The position numbers were made by a program, and so were the translations under genes. Of a stretch of 64,000 nucleotides of DNA, positions 22,995-31,838 are shown one piece after another (position 1 is the stretch's first letter; each line of letters starts with the position of its first letter). This DNA comes from Paenibacillus planticolens (lineage in GTDB: Bacteria > Bacillota > Bacilli > Paenibacillales > NBRC-103111), in assembly GCF_013141725.1 (NCBI RefSeq), contig NZ_WHNZ01000004.1:1-64000 (forward strand). Direction: 5' to 3'. The notes beneath the pieces are model-generated. The model saw only the letters and a list, made by a program, of their open reading frames with translations. It did no database searches and had not been told where the DNA came from.

Positions 22995-23197
22995 ACCGCT
23001 TCCAACCGCCAGCCGAGCCGCTAACCGTCGCACACTGCGAATGGTGTGGGCGCGAGATTTACGCCGGCGACGAGGTGTTCCGCATAGATGACGGTGGCGG
23101 CTTCGTTCATGGCGAAACTGACTGCGCAAAAGATTACGCGGCAGAGCGCGTGTACGATCGATACGGGTACATTTCAGCGCAGTTAGACGTAGAGTAA
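22982..23197 (+). CDS. zinc-binding small protein (71 aa)
   Basis: ATG at 22982 after GACGGAGGTG. The motif HCEWCGREI near residue 18 and a later HGETDC form a C-x2-C...H-x4-C zinc site, as in small treble-clef-like proteins. It overlaps the end of the homing nuclease gene. Likely nucleic-acid or protein binding; role unknown. Confidence 0.65.
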   Translation: MLNLDRFQPPAEPLTVAHCEWCGREIYAGDEVFRIDDGGGFVHGETDCAKDYAAERVYDRYGYISAQLDVE

Positions 23198-23245
23198 CTC
23201 AGTCTAAAATAAAACAGGCCGCGAGCCACGAAGGAGACTATATAA

Positions 23246-24997
23246 ATGGCGAAATTAAACGGTGTTACGGCAGTATCCGAGCGTATCCAATATAACGGTG
23301 CGGAGTACGTGAAGTCTGATGAGGCTGCGGTTGTTGGCGATATCATCCGATTCGACGACTCGTCCAGTTGCGTAACTACAGGCGGCTTCTACGAGGTGAC
23401 GCGGATTGATTCATTCGATGACCCGCAAGTTACCGACGATGACGGGGATGAATTCGATCTTTGCGGCAATGATTTCACCGTATTCAAACGCGTAGAAGCC
23501 GCAGTGGCGCCGACCCCACCGGAATCACCCGCGCCAACGTTGACGGACCAATACGTCATCCACGACGGTAAGGTTTACGTGAAGGAAGCGCGGAAGGCTA
23601 CGAAAGGGGATACGGTAATTGTAACAAAAGTCGAACGTGATAGCCTCCGAAGCTTCTCGCTTGGCGATATCGGAACGGTAACTGGAAGACGCGGATGGGT
23701 AGACGCAGATATTCACGTTAAGTTTACGAGTGGTAACGAGAAATTCATCGGACCTAGTGCGTCAAACAGCGAATATAACGTACTCGTCCCGACCGACACC
23801 GTAACGATCGACGGCGTGGAGTATACGTTGGAGAAGCGTAAGGCGGCGAAGGGTGATCGTGTTCTTGTAGTAACACATTTCACTTACGGTAAATCGGGAC
23901 AAATCGCGGATGTAGAAATGGTATACGGCGATGGGGACGTGAAAACACCGCTAAACGAGCGTATGCTACCGTCACGCTATATCGTACTCGCTCCGAAAGT
24001 GGCCGCAGCCGCGCAACCTAAATATCGCGAGGTTAAACGTAAGGCCAACGTAGGCGAGCGCATTCGGATTGTATCGTATAACTGCGGTAACCACGCGTTC
24101 CCAGATAAATACGTTAATGTAGGCGATGAGTTTACGGTTGAATCCGTTGACCGTGACGGCGACGTTTGGTACGTGAAGGAGCGCAAAATCGAGTCTTTGT
24201 TCTACTACAGTTGCGGTGAGTACGTCGTCCTCGAGCCGGTAGCGCCTGACGCGAAGAAGGCGGAAACAAAGTCGGCGGAGCCGGAACCGCGCCTTAAAGT
24301 CGGCGAGTATGCGAAGGTTATCAGAAACAACGTCGGTAACGCGATGGCACCGAATGACATCGTAGAAATTACGTACGATGACGGAGGTAAGCATTTTCCT
24401 TATAAGGCAAAACGCGTGAGCGACGGGAAAACTTCGAACTGGATCGCTATTCACGAGTTGGTCCGCGCCACTGACGCCGAGGTTGCGGAGGCAAAGCGTA
24501 AAGCCGCCAAAGCGCAATTTAGCGTAGGCGACACTGTTAAACTCGTAAGCGGTGGCGGAAAATGGCCGTTGTTAGGATTTGAAGACGGGAAACTGTACGA
24601 AATCGTTAACGTGAGTCCTAGAGGTCGTAACGCGAACGAGATAGAGATTAAGAAGACTGAGGGTCGCGGTTCTGGCTACGCTACTCCAGATAAGATCATC
24701 AAGCTAACGCCAGCCGAAGCGGAACAAGCACGCAAGGAACAAGCGGAAGCAGCCGCAAAGGCCGCAGAGGAAGCGAAATGGGCGAAGATCGGCCGTAAGG
24801 TGAACGAGTTTAAGGCGGGCGATATCGTGACCGTTAATTCCAACGATAGGTATAACGGTGTAACAGGAAGAGTCGAAGATATCGGCGATGATCTACTTGG
24901 CATCCGCGAGTTTAACGGAAAATACCGCGGGCCATGGAAAAAGGACTGCGTACTTCTAGCGCCAGTCGAATCGCTATTCAGCCGCCAAGAGGCGTAG
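23246..24997 (+). CDS. large protein of repeated KOW/SH3-like beta domains
   Basis: The 583-residue product consists of about six repeats of a small beta-barrel unit, each with a KxGDxV or VGDxV entry and a YVVL or YIVLxP exit (for example GDTVIVTKVE, GERIRIVSYN, GDTVKLVSGG, GDIVTVNSND), joined by Pro/Ala/Glu linkers and one coiled region near residue 500. KOW/SH3-like units bind nucleic acid or protein. The gene at 37313 carries the same unit (YREVSRKANVGERIKIV), nearly identical to a repeat here. It precedes the polymerase genes. Function unknown, perhaps a scaffold for replication proteins. Confidence 0.6.
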   Translation: MAKLNGVTAVSERIQYNGAEYVKSDEAAVVGDIIRFDDSSSCVTTGGFYEVTRIDSFDDPQVTDDDGDEFDLCGNDFTVFKRVEAAVAPTPPESPAPTLTDQYVIHDGKVYVKEARKATKGDTVIVTKVERDSLRSFSLGDIGTVTGRRGWVDADIHVKFTSGNEKFIGPSASNSEYNVLVPTDTVTIDGVEYTLEKRKAAKGDRVLVVTHFTYGKSGQIADVEMVYGDGDVKTPLNERMLPSRYIVLAPKVAAAAQPKYREVKRKANVGERIRIVSYNCGNHAFPDKYVNVGDEFTVESVDRDGDVWYVKERKIESLFYYSCGEYVVLEPVAPDAKKAETKSAEPEPRLKVGEYAKVIRNNVGNAMAPNDIVEITYDDGGKHFPYKAKRVSDGKTSNWIAIHELVRATDAEVAEAKRKAAKAQFSVGDTVKLVSGGGKWPLLGFEDGKLYEIVNVSPRGRNANEIEIKKTEGRGSGYATPDKIIKLTPAEAEQARKEQAEAAAKAAEEAKWAKIGRKVNEFKAGDIVTVNSNDRYNGVTGRVEDIGDDLLGIREFNGKYRGPWKKDCVLLAPVESLFSRQEA

Positions 24998-25000
24998 ACA

Positions 25001-26755
25001 ATGCAGACGCCGAAGCTGACGTTAGCAGCGAAGCAGCCGGACGCGGTTAAGGACGCGGTTAAGCGGAAGGCTGCCGCAGAACCTGAAACGGCCGCCGAAG
25101 CGTTCGATCGCATAGGTGCGATGTCTCTAACGGATAAAGAACGCGCACAGTTTAACGCAGCAAAGACCGCTTATTTCTCCGGGCAACTAGGCAATGTCCG
25201 GATCGAGAGCGGAAAATGGACGAAAGGCGACGTTATCTCAGCGGGTTCCCTCCTCTTGCGCCAACAGGCGGATGGGCTCCGCGAGGAACGTATTCGCGAA
25301 GTCTTAGCGAGTAAGCCTACGAATTACTTTATTCTGACGGACGATTCCGAACTTCCAGCGTTCGTCGAACGTTTACGCGAAGAGTGCCGCCGCCAAATGG
25401 CGGAATGGCGCGATCGCTTCCGCATTCTCGGCGTTGACACGATGACGGCGGGCGACTTTGAGGGAACCGGTGTAGATACGTATATCGACTTATCGATCGG
25501 ATTTAGCGTATGGCTGCCGTTACTTAACGAAGGTTACTACTTACCGTACGGACACGTTAGCGGATTCGACGTTCCGAACGCGTTTAAAGAGGGCGATCCG
25601 CAGTTAACGCGCTCTGAGGTAATCGCGGCCATATCGCCGTACCTGACGCGTCCGAATCACGGTAAGACGTTTCATATGGGCTCGGCGCGCTACGACCTTC
25701 ACGTCGCGATTAAAGACGGATACGAGATCGCTGGCTGCGTCTGGGATACGCTCGATGCCATGCGTCACCTCAACGAACACGAGGCCGCATACGGTTTGAA
25801 ACCGCTAGTAGCTAAGTACGGTCCGATGTTCGGTGTGCCTGGTCCGATTTACACATTCGAAGACCTATTCGGTAACGGTTCGCCGGCGCCATATAACGTT
25901 GAACTCGTCGGCATCTACGCGATTAAGGACGTACTCTACGGATGGAAGTTATTCGAGTGGCAGTTCGAAGCGATGAAAAACGCGCCAGGCCGCCTTCTTG
26001 ATTGCTACGCGCAGATTGACTCGAAGCTGCCGGAAACTGACGTATTCATGGCGCGTTGCGGGTTCGAAATTGATATTGACGGGCTCAAAGCGTTAGAAGA
26101 CGAGTTTACTCCGTTATTGGAGAAAGCGCGCGCTGACGTTGTTGAGTCTTACGGAATTAATGACGAATTTGTCCGGAAGATGGACCGCCACATTAACGCG
26201 AAAGCAGTCGCGGAATGGATCGATAAGCAGCATAGGAAGCTCGCTAAGCATACGGAAGCTATCGCCAAACAACGTGGGATTATTGCGGAATGTGAGGCGA
26301 CTGGTAAAACGAAGCTGAAGCGTTATACGGAGGCAGTCGCTAAGCTTACGCAATTAGAGGCGGAAGTATTGGCGGAACCGACGGAGGCGAACGCACCACT
26401 TACGATAACGGAATTTACGATTACGAACGGCAATCACCTCGCGTATCTCATCTACGATGTGCTCGCAATTGAGGACGTGACAGGGCGGTTTAAGCGTGGG
26501 AAGACGCGATCGACGGCTGCGGACGTGCTTGACGTTTATTACGAAGAAGAGGACGCGCTGAAACCGCTGGCGATCGTGGCGGCTTACGAGAAGTTGCTGA
26601 ATACGTATGTGATGAAGATTCCACAAGCTCTCGAAGGTGATGGGCGTTTACACAGCGATATGAGGGCGGGCGGGACCGCGACGGGGCGTTATAGTTCGGC
26701 GGGATACAGCGGACGGCCGATCGATATATTAAGCGAATTTGAAACGGGAGAGTGA
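25001..26755 (+). CDS. polA: DNA polymerase I family, N-terminal half (exonuclease and thumb)
   Basis: This 584-residue half has a DnaQ-like exonuclease region (VDTM at 145-148, RYD near 228 and YAIKD near 307), then helical thumb segments, and ends shortly after the family-A motif TATGRYSS. The exonuclease I motif reads D-T-M where D-x-E is expected, so proofreading may be weakened. The fingers and palm are encoded by the separate gene at 27040. The two coding regions are separated by a complete small gene with its own ribosome site, so the polymerase must assemble from two polypeptides unless an unseen splicing event joins them. Confidence 0.85.
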   Translation: MQTPKLTLAAKQPDAVKDAVKRKAAAEPETAAEAFDRIGAMSLTDKERAQFNAAKTAYFSGQLGNVRIESGKWTKGDVISAGSLLLRQQADGLREERIREVLASKPTNYFILTDDSELPAFVERLREECRRQMAEWRDRFRILGVDTMTAGDFEGTGVDTYIDLSIGFSVWLPLLNEGYYLPYGHVSGFDVPNAFKEGDPQLTRSEVIAAISPYLTRPNHGKTFHMGSARYDLHVAIKDGYEIAGCVWDTLDAMRHLNEHEAAYGLKPLVAKYGPMFGVPGPIYTFEDLFGNGSPAPYNVELVGIYAIKDVLYGWKLFEWQFEAMKNAPGRLLDCYAQIDSKLPETDVFMARCGFEIDIDGLKALEDEFTPLLEKARADVVESYGINDEFVRKMDRHINAKAVAEWIDKQHRKLAKHTEAIAKQRGIIAECEATGKTKLKRYTEAVAKLTQLEAEVLAEPTEANAPLTITEFTITNGNHLAYLIYDVLAIEDVTGRFKRGKTRSTAADVLDVYYEEEDALKPLAIVAAYEKLLNTYVMKIPQALEGDGRLHSDMRAGGTATGRYSSAGYSGRPIDILSEFETGE

Positions 26756-26759
26756 TCGT

Positions 26760-27035
26760 ATGGATAAATTTTTATGGTCTTTCCATTGGGATTGTGGTCG
26801 TAGCGGTGACCTAGAAGGATTGTTCGTTGCGACTGAGGCTGAGGTAAGTGAACTAGCCGGAAAATCCGCGTGGTTCGGCGAGGTTTTAGGTAAGCATAGT
26901 GAGGTTTACGGTACGTTGAAAGAAGAATATTTTAGTAAAGTAGACCTCGACGTGGAAACAGTCCTTAAGGTAGCAGCGGTTCTAGGCCGAACGTGGAGCG
27001 GTTTCGATCCGCGCTATTATATTAGCGAGGAGTAG
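26760..27035 (+). CDS. small gene inserted between the polymerase halves
   Basis: The 91-residue product starts at an ATG after ACGGGAGAG and contains GRSGDLEGLF and FGEVLGKHSEVYG, a conserved pattern of an uncharacterised phage protein family. It is not a recognisable homing endonuclease. Its presence between polA segments looks like a cargo insertion. Spacing is four to five bases to each neighbour, so all three are co-translated. Confidence 0.7.
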   Translation: MDKFLWSFHWDCGRSGDLEGLFVATEAEVSELAGKSAWFGEVLGKHSEVYGTLKEEYFSKVDLDVETVLKVAAVLGRTWSGFDPRYYISEE

Positions 27036-27039
27036 TTCG

Positions 27040-28125
27040 ATGAGCCTCATAGCTACAGACGACAACTATTACGCGATTGTACGCAAACTCGTCGCTGATG
27101 AGCGTAAGATTCCGAAGGGTACGAATCTCCAAAATATGCCGTCAAAAGGCGCAGGCACTCGCGTCCGTAACTGCTTCGTTCCCAAGCGCGGCCATACGTT
27201 TGTCGGCGCCGACTTGGGCCAGATTGAGCCGCGCATCATGGCGCACATCATGTGGGAACGTTACGGTGACAACTCGATGCGGCAGATTTTCCTTGATGGC
27301 GTCGATCTCTATACGACAATGGCGATGATGACGTTTAACCTGCCGCAAGAGTATTGCGTGGATAAGGCGTACGATCCGACCGGCAAGTTTAAGCCACGCG
27401 CCATGATGAAGACGGGCCAACTTGCGGTTTCCTACGATCAATCAAAGAAATCGTTCGCGAAGAAGATGAACGTGGCCGAGGAAATTGCGGAAATGTTCTT
27501 CGAAAACTTTGACCGTACATTCCCGTCGTTTAAAACGATGGTGGAGGATATCCGCGAAGGCATGCGGATCAACGGATACGTCGAGACGCTGTACGGACGT
27601 AAGCGGCGCTTTCCAGATTACGCTTCGGTTGCGGCTGCCTCCGCAAAGAATGAGCAGCGTCTGATTCGGCTATATACCGAACGGAAGCAGCTACGCAATA
27701 AGGAGACGCCAAACCAGCGTGATATGCAGCGTTTAGCTGCGGTCCAGGATGAAATCGACGTTCTCGCCGAGAAACGCGGACTTATCGGATACTGGGAACG
27801 CGCAGCCTTTAACGCGGTGATCCAAGGGACCGGCGCTGACATTCTTAAGATGATCGGTAACCGCAACGCCCGCGAATGTAAGGCGCGCGGCTGGGAATTT
27901 AACGCGTCCATCCATGACGAAATTAAAGACTCGATTCCGAACGAGCAATTGACGGAGGATACGATCGCGCTTATCAACGACATTATGACGCAGACGGCGA
28001 CGTTAAGTGTTCCGCTAGTTACGGATATCGTAATCGAACCGCGATGGATGCAGGAGTACGCGCCGTCTCAGTGGGATTTCGCAAATTGCCGTCCGAAAGC
28101 GGAGTTTGCGAATAAGTACGCATAA
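27040..28125 (+). CDS. polA: DNA polymerase I family, C-terminal half (fingers and palm)
   Basis: The 361-residue product carries the family-A polymerase motifs: NLQNMP near residues 29-34, motif A GADLGQIEPR with D58, motif B with R120, K124 and Y132, and motif C HDE at 292-294. The position equivalent to E. coli Phe762 is Leu128, a variant discussed for temperate or slow-replicating phages. GCGAGGAG lies six bases before the ATG. It continues directly from the N-terminal half at 25001 in family order, so catalysis needs both proteins. About 80 residues (210-270) form a charged helical insertion. Confidence 0.9.
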   Translation: MSLIATDDNYYAIVRKLVADERKIPKGTNLQNMPSKGAGTRVRNCFVPKRGHTFVGADLGQIEPRIMAHIMWERYGDNSMRQIFLDGVDLYTTMAMMTFNLPQEYCVDKAYDPTGKFKPRAMMKTGQLAVSYDQSKKSFAKKMNVAEEIAEMFFENFDRTFPSFKTMVEDIREGMRINGYVETLYGRKRRFPDYASVAAASAKNEQRLIRLYTERKQLRNKETPNQRDMQRLAAVQDEIDVLAEKRGLIGYWERAAFNAVIQGTGADILKMIGNRNARECKARGWEFNASIHDEIKDSIPNEQLTEDTIALINDIMTQTATLSVPLVTDIVIEPRWMQEYAPSQWDFANCRPKAEFANKYA

Positions 28126-28126
28126 C

Positions 28127-28166
28127 TGTACGGAATCCCACCGCACGGCGTCGTAATAAGTGTGAC
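28127..28166 (+). promoter_or_regulatory. conserved phage motif copy 4
   Basis: TGTACGGAA (28127-28135), 14 bp, GTCGTA (28150-28155), then AAGTGTGAC. It starts two bases after the polymerase stop codon and lies 29 bp before the ATG at 28185, so it would drive the nuclease, resolvase and ribonucleotide reductase genes. Confidence 0.65.
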
Positions 28167-28184
28167 GTAAAGGAGGCGGTAAGA

Positions 28185-28331
28185 ATGCGCGAACACGAAA
28201 GTGCCACGTTGCGCTGCAGTAAGTGCCGGCGCCAATTCCGTGTGCTTGCGGATGAGGTCGGCGATTTTGATTGTCCAAACGGATGCTTCGCGGAAGAAGC
28301 TAACGAAGAGGAGGCGGAGGACGATCGCTAA
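28185..28331 (+). CDS. small zinc-ribbon protein (48 aa)
   Basis: ATG after AAAGGAGGCGG. The frame gives RCSKCRRQF and DCPNGCFAEE, two cysteine pairs of a zinc ribbon, then a Glu-rich tail whose codons double as the Shine-Dalgarno for the next gene. It overlaps that gene by eight bases. Function unknown. Confidence 0.65.
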   Translation: MREHESATLRCSKCRRQFRVLADEVGDFDCPNGCFAEEANEEEAEDDR

Positions 28332-28809
28332 AGAGATACCGTTAACGCAAGGTAAAGTAGCGATAGTTGATGACGAGGATTACGAGTGGATATCTCGGCG
28401 CAAGTGGTGTTATTCAACGGGATATGCGGTGAACAAAATAGTAGAATCTGGTAAATCTAAAACACTATTGATGCACAGATTAATTCTAAGTACCCCGCCG
28501 AACCTAATCACTGACCACATTGACGGGAACAAGTTAAACAATTGCAGAAATAACCTCAGAGTTTGCACACGAGCGGAGAATAACCGCAACGTAGCTCGAC
28601 GGAAGAGTAATAAAAGCGGGTATAAAGGCGTGTACTGGAAGGCTGATCGCGGGAAATATCAAGTAACGATCAGATTTAATAATAACCCTATTTACCTCGG
28701 ACTCTTTGACAATTCGAAAGAAGCCGCTCGTGTCTATAACTTAAAAGCGGTGGAGTTGTTCGGAGATTTCGCTAAGTTGAACGTGATTGACGACGAGGAG
28801 GCGGTTTAA
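28324..28809 (+). CDS. HNH homing endonuclease with AP2-like domain, ATC start
   Basis: The product begins IAKEIPLTQGKVAIVDDED, the usual N-terminus of this family, continues with an HNH core (MHRLIL ... TDHIDGNKLNNCRNNLRVC) and ends in an AP2-like DNA-binding domain (SGYKGVYWKADRGKYQVTI). The only start that gives this N-terminus is ATC at 28324, eight bases after AGGAGG. It is AT-richer than the surrounding genes and lies inside the operon between a zinc ribbon and the Cas4-like nuclease, as a free-standing homing gene would. Confidence 0.8.
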   Translation: MAKEIPLTQGKVAIVDDEDYEWISRRKWCYSTGYAVNKIVESGKSKTLLMHRLILSTPPNLITDHIDGNKLNNCRNNLRVCTRAENNRNVARRKSNKSGYKGVYWKADRGKYQVTIRFNNNPIYLGLFDNSKEAARVYNLKAVELFGDFAKLNVIDDEEAV

Positions 28810-29922
28810 ATTAGTTTATTCAGCAGGGTAGGCGCAGAACTCCAGATAGAGGACGCGAAATATGCACGCGGAGCAACGCTTGAACGCGAATTTCTCGCGC
28901 AAATGGACGCATACTACGCGTCTCCATCGTCATCCTTTTACGATAACGCAATCAGCCGAAGATTCTACGAGCAGAAACTACGCTATCTACGTTTTGAACC
29001 GTATCCAAACGATGGTCTCGTCACATTTGGCGCGTCCGGCACAGCGATGTGCGATCGGCAGCTCGTGTTAAAGAACGCACAAGGCGTTAAACCGGAGAAA
29101 TCCGATGACTTACCGTTCCGCGGACGGCAACGGCGCCAGGGTACGGCGATCGTTGATTACGTTCAGCTCGATCTCGTTCATATGCGGAAGAGACTCGGCG
29201 CGGACGCTAAGTTTACGATGGCTGTACGCGATAACAGTGAATGGGATTTCGAGGACGCGGCGCAACAACGTGTTATATTCGAATACCCGAACCCAGAAAC
29301 GGGCGAGTTCGTTAGTTTCGCAATTACCGCTAAGCCCGACGGAAAGTTCCACTATGCTCCGGATGGATCGCGCGTTATCTTCGAATATAAAACGAAGGCA
29401 AGCGGTCTTCGCGCTATGAACGGTAAGATCGACTTTAAGGGCGCGCAAGACGATCACATCCGCCAAGTAACTGCAGAGGCGCTCGTGTTCGGAATTGACG
29501 AAGCGCTCATTGTATACGAGTCGACGCAGAAGCCCGCATGGTTTGATGACGCGCAGTCAACGTCGGTCACGAAAGGGCAGAAAACGTGGGAGGACGGTCA
29601 GCCACGGCCGGATCTGCGCGCTTGTTACGTTAAGATCACGGACGAAATGAAGGCGGCGCTCCTATCTGATTTAGCGCGTCAGGCAGCGTTAGTTTACGAA
29701 CAGCGCGCTGGCGGAGATTTGCCGGAAGTTACCGCGGAAAGTACCGGTAAGTGCGGCTTCTGCGCCTTTACGGACCACTGCCGCAAGACTTTAACCGCGG
29801 ATAACTTGGCGAAGTTGCAACGTATTGATTCCGCGATGGCTACGTCTCAGATGGCGGGCAAAGCGGAGCACAGGAACGTTATTAAGTACTTAGCGGAGGT
29901 GACCGCGTCTGCCACCGAATAA
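28810..29922 (+). CDS. Cas4/RecB-like PD-(D/E)XK nuclease, ATT start
   Basis: A 370-residue nuclease with the PD-(D/E)XK core (KPDGKFHY and VIFEYKTK) and cysteines placed as in Cas4/AddB iron-sulphur nucleases: one in MCDRQL near residue 79 and three in KCGFCAFTDHC near the C-terminus. It probably resects DNA ends during recombination-dependent replication. AGGAGG at 28796-28801 is followed after eight bases by ATT, which yields SLFSRVGAELQIEDAKYARG; the first ATG would cut off this conserved-looking stretch. Confidence 0.82.
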   Translation: MSLFSRVGAELQIEDAKYARGATLEREFLAQMDAYYASPSSSFYDNAISRRFYEQKLRYLRFEPYPNDGLVTFGASGTAMCDRQLVLKNAQGVKPEKSDDLPFRGRQRRQGTAIVDYVQLDLVHMRKRLGADAKFTMAVRDNSEWDFEDAAQQRVIFEYPNPETGEFVSFAITAKPDGKFHYAPDGSRVIFEYKTKASGLRAMNGKIDFKGAQDDHIRQVTAEALVFGIDEALIVYESTQKPAWFDDAQSTSVTKGQKTWEDGQPRPDLRACYVKITDEMKAALLSDLARQAALVYEQRAGGDLPEVTAESTGKCGFCAFTDHCRKTLTADNLAKLQRIDSAMATSQMAGKAEHRNVIKYLAEVTASATE

Positions 29923-30454
29923 AATGGAAACACTCCGCTACATCGGTCTCGACCTTAGTATTACGTCACCAGGATTCGCAATCATTGACGTAAAATCACG
30001 CAAACCAACGCTGATCGCCCATACGCACTATAAAACGGAATCCGCCGACGCCCAGACGCTCCGCTACGAGTTAATCGAATCGTTCGCGCTCGTTTGGCTG
30101 CGTGATAACTCGCGCAAGCCTAGCGGACGTTCCGTTCCGCCCGTCGCCGCCGTCATTCGTGAGATATGGCCGCCATCCCGCAATTTCGAGCAGAACGATA
30201 AGATTCACGGAGCCTGGTCCGCCGTCGATCGCGCATTAAGTCGCGTCGGCCTCTCGGTGGTCGCGAACATTGCTCCGACATCCGTAAAGAAGGCGGTAGC
30301 CGGCAGCGGTAAGGCGGAGAAGACGGAGCTAGCGGCCGCCGTGCGGAGATCGTGCGGACTGCCTGCGGACTATGCGTTCGCGACGGATGATGAATCGGAC
30401 GCTGCAGCCGTGTGCCTGGCGTACCTTATCGCGGAAAATTTAATCGATATCTAA
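29909..30454 (+). CDS. RuvC-like Holliday junction resolvase
   Basis: The RNase-H-fold motifs are YIGLDLSITSPG at the N-terminus and DDESDAAAVC near the C-terminus, giving the acidic residues of RuvC-type resolvases. It would resolve recombination or replication branches before packaging. An ATG at 29924 has no ribosome site; GGAGG at 29895-29899 is nine bases before an in-frame CTG at 29909, so CTG is preferred. It overlaps the nuclease gene by 14 bases. Confidence 0.8.
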   Translation: MPPNKMETLRYIGLDLSITSPGFAIIDVKSRKPTLIAHTHYKTESADAQTLRYELIESFALVWLRDNSRKPSGRSVPPVAAVIREIWPPSRNFEQNDKIHGAWSAVDRALSRVGLSVVANIAPTSVKKAVAGSGKAEKTELAAAVRRSCGLPADYAFATDDESDAAAVCLAYLIAENLIDI

Positions 30455-30467
30455 GGAGAGATGCGAA

Positions 30468-31838
30468 ATTACAACGTACATTACTAAAAATGAAGGTCAG
30501 CGCAAGTTGCCGTACGATGAACCGCGGCTAATCGCGTTCATCTATTCCGCAACACGTAACTATAAGCATCTCGATACGGCGGAATTTACCGAGGACATTA
30601 TTCGCGCAATTCTAGCCAAGGACGAATACACTGCGGACGCCCTAACGAACCTACTCGTACTCAAAGCGCTAGAACGCGTCGGCATTCCGGACGAGGAAGC
30701 CGGCAAGCATCCGGACTGGTCTTACGTGGCAGCTTACGTTTACCTTCGATCGCTTTATAAATCTGCGTCAAAGAATCGCGTATACGACTCATCGGAGAAA
30801 TACGGATCGTTTTACGCGTTGCTTAAGGAATTGACGACGCAGGGGATTTATTCGCCGCTTATTCTACGTGATTACACGAAGGAAGAAATCGCCGAACTCG
30901 CGGAAATCATCGATCCCGAACGCGATAAATTGTTCAATTACATCGGACTCGTTACGCTGGCTGAGCGCTATCTAGCGAAATCACACGCTGGCGATACGTA
31001 CGAACTTCCGCAGGAGCGATTCCTCGTAATCGCGATGACGTTAATGTCGCAGGAGCCGCGCGATATACGGATTGACCTCGTTAAGGAAGCGTATTGGGCG
31101 ATGAGCAACCTATACATGACGGTCGCAACGCCGACGCTCGCCAATGCCGGAAAGTCTTACGGACAACTATCGTCATGCTTTATAGATACGGTTGCGGACG
31201 ATCTGCGCGCCATCTACGACTCGAATACGGACGTCGCTACGCTGTCGAAGTCAGGCGGTGGCATAGGCGTTTACATCGGTAAGATTCGCGCCAGGGGCTC
31301 CGATATAAAAGGGTTTAAGGGCGTATCAAGCGGAATCGTTCCGTGGATTAAGCAGTTCAATAATACGGCGGTCAGTGTAGATCAACTCGGCGTAAGATCC
31401 GGTGCGATCGCTGTTTATTTGGACGTATGGCATCGCGACATCGAAGCGTTCCTGGACCTTCGCTTAAACAACGGGGATGACCGTATGCGGGCGCATGACG
31501 TATTTACTGGCGTATGTATTCCGGACGCCTTTATGGAGGCCGTACGTGACCGCGACGACTGGTACCTGTTTGATCCGCATGAGATTCGCAAAGTGACCGG
31601 TTATTCTATCGAGGACTTTTACGATGAGGAGCGCGGTAAAGGAACGTTCCGCACGCGTTATCAGGAGTGCGTCGATAATCCGAATTTAACGAAGGTTCGC
31701 GTACCGGCAATCGATATCTTTAAGCGGATTTTAAAGGCGCAGCTTGAGACGGGAACGCCGTACATGTTCTATCGCGACACGGTTAACCGGATGAACGCGA
31801 ATAAGCATGCCGGCATCGTATACTGCTCTAACTTGTGT
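30468..31838 (+). CDS. nrdE: ribonucleotide reductase large subunit, exon 1 (ATT start)
   Basis: These 457 codons encode the N-terminal part of a class I reductase: TTYITKNEGQRKLPYDEPR at the start, SSCF with redox Cys237, the substrate-binding segments and finally NLC, whose Cys457 is the catalytic thiyl-radical cysteine. The N-terminus requires the ATT at 30468, nine bases after AAGGAG; no ATG, GTG or TTG is in frame before 30507. The open frame reads into a TAA right after TGT because a group I intron begins there. Spliced with exon 2 it gives 768 residues. It makes dNDPs for phage replication. Confidence 0.9.

Noticed and set aside
23972..24517. 181-codon minus-strand frame
   Set aside because: Antisense to the well-supported beta-repeat protein and without homology or ribosome site.
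25001..28125. Polymerase split as a group I intron or intein
   Set aside because: No intron core pairing or intein splicing motif could be found between the halves, and the middle gene has its own ribosome site; kept as a split gene pending cDNA evidence.
28810..29922. Cas4-like nuclease as part of a CRISPR system
   Set aside because: No other cas gene or array is present; stand-alone nucleases of this type are common in phages for DNA processing.
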